Positions 5,769 through 8,303 of a stretch of DNA of 8,303 bases are shown here, one piece after another. Position 1 is the stretch's first letter. Every line of letters starts with the position of its first letter. The notes beneath the pieces were generated by a model. The model had not been told where the DNA came from. It did no database searches and worked only from the letters and a program-made list of their open reading frames with translations. The position numbers were made by a program, and so were the translations under genes. Source of the stretch: UBA668 sp046076025 (lineage in GTDB: Bacteria > Actinomycetota > Acidimicrobiia > Acidimicrobiales > Ilumatobacteraceae); assembly GCA_046076025.1 (NCBI GenBank), contig JBJTRF010000213.1:1-8303 (forward strand). Direction: 5' to 3'.

Positions 5769-6884
5769 GTGATCGACGTCGACGACTTCGCCGCAGCAGC
5801 TCGCGACTGGCTCGACGACAACGCCGTCGACGCGCCGCGCGACTACGGCGCCATCTGCCCCGTCGACCTCGTCGAACGAGGCCTCGACTGGCAGCGGCGC
5901 CTGTTCGCCGCCGGATATGCCGGCATCCACTGGCCGTCCGCGTTCGGCGGGCAGGGCCTCACCGCCGACCACAACGCGGCATGGCAGTTCGCGTGCGCGG
6001 TGGCAGGCGTGCCAAGCGCGTTCAACATGGTGGGCCTCGTGCTCGCCGGCCAGGCGATCCAGCGGTTCGGCACGCCCGGCCAGCAGCACCAGCACCTTCG
6101 TGCCACGCTCGCCGCCGAGCGGGTGTGGTGCCAGCTCTTCAGCGAGCCCGGTGCCGGCAGCGACCTCGCCAGCCTCAGCACCCGTGCCGACCGAGACGGC
6201 GACCGCTTCATCGTCAACGGCCAGAAGGTGTGGTGCAGCGGCGGCCGGTACAGCGACTGGGGCATCCTCATGGCACGCACCTCGCCCGAGGCGCGCCCGC
6301 ACGAGGGCATCTCGTTCTTCCTCTGCCCGATGCACCTGCCCGGCATCGAAGTGCGGCCGCTGCGCCAGATGACGGGAGAGTCAGAGTTCGACGAGGTGTT
6401 CTTCACCGACGTCGAGCTCGATGCCGACAGCCTGCTCGGTCCGCTGCACGGCGGCTGGGGCGTGGGCATGGCCGTGCTCACGAGCGAGCGCGGGCACATC
6501 GGCACGAGCGCGATCGGCCTCGAACGACGACTCGAGCAGATGTCCCGCCTCGCCGAGGGCCGCGAGGTCAGCGCGTCGCACCGCCAGCGGCTGGCGAGGC
6601 TGCTCGGCGCCGGGCACGCGTACCGGTCGCTCGCGCAGCGCCAGGGCCCGGTGGCCAGCACGGCGGCCAGCCTGATGAAGCTCGGCATCACCGAGATGAT
6701 GTTCGACAGCGCCGCACTGCGCGCCGACCTCGCCGGCGCCGACGCGATGCTCGACGGACCGGAGGCGTTCGGGATGCTGCAGGCACCGGGAGGGCGCATC
6801 GCCGGCGGCACCAGCCAGGTGCAGCGCACGATCATCGGCGAGCGACTGCTCGGCCTGCCGCGCGAGCCAAAGGCGGCTTCCTGA
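5769..6884 (+). CDS. Acyl-CoA dehydrogenase 2 (FadE-type)
   Basis: Second predicted FAD acyl-CoA dehydrogenase, 371 residues, slightly short for the family. Its motifs match acyl-CoA dehydrogenase 1: HWPSAFGGQG (54-63), WCQLFSEPGAGSDLAS (120-135), VNGQKVWCSGG (149-159), MTGESEFDEVFFTDV (201-215), a candidate catalytic Glu240 in LTSER, and a C-terminal AGGTSQVQRTIIGERLLGLP (345-364). Unusual features are CSGG where relatives usually have TSxA, and a shortened C-terminal helical region. The GTG start at 5769 is the only sensible one. GGGGCGG at 5760-5766 is too close to be a good ribosome site, so translation may depend on coupling from the SDR. The hydrolase starts one base after its stop. Many actinobacterial sterol side-chain dehydrogenases work as heteromers of two FadE proteins, so pairing with acyl-CoA dehydrogenase 1 is possible but unproven. 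Confidence 0.9.
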   Translation: MIDVDDFAAAARDWLDDNAVDAPRDYGAICPVDLVERGLDWQRRLFAAGYAGIHWPSAFGGQGLTADHNAAWQFACAVAGVPSAFNMVGLVLAGQAIQRFGTPGQQHQHLRATLAAERVWCQLFSEPGAGSDLASLSTRADRDGDRFIVNGQKVWCSGGRYSDWGILMARTSPEARPHEGISFFLCPMHLPGIEVRPLRQMTGESEFDEVFFTDVELDADSLLGPLHGGWGVGMAVLTSERGHIGTSAIGLERRLEQMSRLAEGREVSASHRQRLARLLGAGHAYRSLAQRQGPVASTAASLMKLGITEMMFDSAALRADLAGADAMLDGPEAFGMLQAPGGRIAGGTSQVQRTIIGERLLGLPREPKAAS

Positions 6885-6885
6885 G

Positions 6886-7794
6886 ATGCACGTGCCCGAC
6901 GTGCTTCGATCGACTGACGGCGTCGACGTCGCCGTGCACGACCTCGGCCAGCAGTTCCTCGGCGATGCCACCGACACCGCTCGCCCTCTGCTCGTCTCGC
7001 ACGCCACCGGCTTTCACGGACGCTGCTACCTGCCGGTCGCCCGGCATCTCGCCTCGCGCCCCGGCGTGCCGCTGCGGGCGATCGCCTTCGACTACCGCGG
7101 CCACGGCGACACCCCGCGTCCGCCAGGCCCCGTCGACTGGCACCGCTACGGCGACGACGTCGAGGCAGTCGCCACGTGGCTGCGCGACGCGACCGGTGAG
7201 CCCGTCGACGCGTTCGGGCACTCGATGGGCGGGGCGTGCCTGCTGATGGCGGCGGCACGCCGGCCCGAACTGTTCCGCACCCTCGTGGTGTTCGAGCCCA
7301 TCGTCTTCCCACCCGAGGGACTGCGCCCCGAGCACCGCGACGGCGCCGACCCGGACGACAACCCAATGGTGAGCGGCGCCCGCCGCCGACGCGCCGTCTT
7401 CGCCAGCCACCAGGCGGCGATCGACAACTACGCCGCCAAGCCGCCGCTCGGCATCTTCACGCCCGAGTCGCTCGAGGCATACGTCGTGCACGGCTTCGCC
7501 CCCGATCCGGAGGGCGTGCGGCTGAAGTGCTTGCCCGACACCGAGGCCGAGACCTTCGCCACCGGCACCCGTCACGACACATGGGATCGACTGCCGGCGA
7601 TCGACACGCCCACGGTGGTGATCGCCGGACGGGTGGAGGAACTGCAGCCCTCGGCGATCTCGAGGGCGGTCGCCGAGCGGCTGCCGCACGGGCGCTACCT
7701 CGAGCTCGGCCACCAGACACACTTCGGCCCGATGAGCCATCCGGGCGAGATCGCCGACATCGTGGCCCGCCTCGTCGCCGACGCCGACTCGTGA
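6886..7794 (+). CDS. Alpha/beta-hydrolase
   Basis: Predicted alpha/beta-fold hydrolase of 302 residues. The oxyanion region is SHATGFHGRCY (38-48). The motif FDYRGHGDTPRP (68-79) is a classic strand-loop of the fold. The nucleophile elbow GHSMGG puts Ser113 at the active site. The C-terminal histidine is probably His279 in GHQTHFGPMSHP (275-286). The acid after the sixth strand is unclear: VIAGRVEELQP offers Glu251 or Glu252 rather than the usual GxxD. No signal peptide is seen, so it is probably cytoplasmic. ATG at 6886 follows the stop of acyl-CoA dehydrogenase 2 by one base, indicating translational coupling. In this setting it could be a thioesterase, an esterase releasing the acid for the ligase, or a C-C hydrolase; the sequence does not decide. 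Confidence 0.88.
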   Translation: MHVPDVLRSTDGVDVAVHDLGQQFLGDATDTARPLLVSHATGFHGRCYLPVARHLASRPGVPLRAIAFDYRGHGDTPRPPGPVDWHRYGDDVEAVATWLRDATGEPVDAFGHSMGGACLLMAAARRPELFRTLVVFEPIVFPPEGLRPEHRDGADPDDNPMVSGARRRRAVFASHQAAIDNYAAKPPLGIFTPESLEAYVVHGFAPDPEGVRLKCLPDTEAETFATGTRHDTWDRLPAIDTPTVVIAGRVEELQPSAISRAVAERLPHGRYLELGHQTHFGPMSHPGEIADIVARLVADADS

Positions 7795-7861
7795 CCGCCG
7801 TCTCCTGACGCAGCGACGCCGCCGGCACACGGCATCTCCCCACCGCCGCGCACCCCTTCCG

Positions 7862-7867
7862 TAGAGT
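7862..7867 (+). promoter_or_regulatory. -10-like TAGAGT before the nuclease gene
   Basis: TAGAGT ends 7 bases before ATG 7875 in the 80-base gap after the hydrolase. It matches the TAnnnT pattern and spacing at three other genes in the window. The nuclease gene therefore probably has its own leaderless promoter and is not part of the catabolic operon. Confidence 0.5.
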
Positions 7868-7874
7868 CGGCGGC

Positions 7875-8303
7875 ATGTACCCCGTGCCCACCACGCTGTC
7901 GCCCAGCCGCATCGACTCGTTCCTCAAGTGCCCGCTGGCATTCCGCTTCTCCAGCATCGAGGGCCTGCGCGAACCTCCCAGCGCCCCGGCTACCAAGGGC
8001 TCGCTGGTGCACCGTGCGCTCGAACTGCTGCTCACCCTGCCCGCTGCCGAGCGCACGCGTGCCGCCGGCGAGGCCTGCTTTCTCCAGGCCGCCGACGAAT
8101 ACCGCAGCGAGCCCGACTTCACCGGCCTGCTGCTCTCCGAGGCCGAGGCCGACGAGTTCTTCGCCGACGCCCGCCAACTCGCCGAGGGCTACTTCGACAT
8201 CGAGAACCCCGCCGACGTGCAGCCGGTCGGCCTCGAACTGCGCGTCGAGGCACCTGTGGGCGAGGTGCTGCTGCGCGGCATCATCGACCGCCTCGAGCGC
8301 GAC
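7875..8303 (+). CDS. RecB-family PD-(D/E)XK nuclease, N-terminal part
   Basis: The frame is open from ATG at 7875 to the window edge, giving 143 residues. LSPSRIDSFLKCPLAFRF (8-25) is the typical start of the RecB/AddB/Cas4-like PDDEXK_1 nuclease domain; Cys19 could be the first ligand of an iron-sulfur cluster if the three C-terminal cysteines exist downstream. KGSLVHRALELLL (41-53) carries the conserved His46. GIIDRLERD at the edge (135-143) contains Asp138, the first metal-binding aspartate of the PD-(D/E)XK core. The distal E-x-K and Q-x-x-x-Y motifs lie outside the window. Stand-alone proteins of this type occur widely in actinobacteria and probably act in DNA repair. Nothing ties it to defence here. 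Confidence 0.85.
   Translation, partial: MYPVPTTLSPSRIDSFLKCPLAFRFSSIEGLREPPSAPATKGSLVHRALELLLTLPAAERTRAAGEACFLQAADEYRSEPDFTGLLLSEAEADEFFADARQLAEGYFDIENPADVQPVGLELRVEAPVGEVLLRGIIDRLERD

Noticed and set aside
4581..6335. 584-residue minus-strand open frame
   Set aside because: It is antisense to the end of the ligase, the SDR and acyl-CoA dehydrogenase 2, crosses gene boundaries and shows no domain.
5843..7366. 507-residue minus-strand open frame
   Set aside because: It is antisense to acyl-CoA dehydrogenase 2 and the hydrolase, with Arg/Ser/Pro-rich low-complexity composition and no motif.
7875..8303. Cas4 or defence nuclease
   Set aside because: The PD-(D/E)XK start is shared by many repair nucleases, and there is no CRISPR array, cas gene or other defence gene in the window.

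Overview
Most of this window (about 820 to 8303) is very GC-rich, with almost every third codon position G or C. It looks like a high-GC actinobacterium. The gene content (FadD19-like ligase, FadE-type acyl-CoA dehydrogenases, HSD17B4-type SDR) and recurring TAnnnT -10 motifs just before start codons fit that lineage. An Acidimicrobiia-like organism is possible but is only my inference. The first ~600 bases are different. They are much richer in A/T, use codons such as TTA, CTT, AAT and TTT, and have an ordinary purine-rich Shine-Dalgarno site. They resemble a proteobacterium. The window therefore carries a composition junction near 600-820, which is either a horizontal-transfer boundary or a chimeric metagenome contig.

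Layout: (1) 1-315, minus strand, N-terminal part of a WYL/YafY-type regulator, cut by the window edge. (2) 316-619, AT-richer DNA without a convincing gene, holding several small inverted repeats. (3) 620-~817, the remains of a VapBC toxin-antitoxin pair: the C-terminal tail of a VapB-like antitoxin, overlapped by the first 12 codons of a VapC-like toxin that then stops. (4) ~818-1837, a polytopic membrane protein, apparently lacking its natural N-terminus, with an internal sequence repeat. (5) 1841-3037, minus strand, acyl-CoA dehydrogenase, convergent with the membrane protein; the two stop codons lie in one perfect palindrome. (6) 3161-7794, plus strand, a four-gene run: acyl-CoA ligase, short-chain dehydrogenase, second acyl-CoA dehydrogenase, alpha/beta hydrolase. 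(7) 7875 to the end, start of a RecB-family PD-(D/E)XK nuclease, cut by the window edge.

The central genes make sense as one catabolic module. The ligase would activate a carboxylic acid to its CoA thioester with ATP. One or both acyl-CoA dehydrogenases would introduce a double bond, the SDR would oxidise a 3-hydroxyacyl-CoA, and the hydrolase could cleave a thioester, ester or ring-opened product. The ligase resembles the FadD19/FadD17 group and the SDR resembles the dehydrogenase domain of peroxisomal multifunctional enzyme type 2. A branched, sterol-like or other bulky acyl substrate is therefore plausible, but the sequence does not prove it. No enoyl-CoA hydratase or thiolase is in the window.

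Four genes (acyl-CoA dehydrogenase 1, ligase, SDR, nuclease) carry a TAnnnT hexamer 6-8 bases before the start codon and lack a Shine-Dalgarno sequence. This is the expected layout of leaderless promoters. I found no tRNA, rRNA, CRISPR array or intact mobile element.
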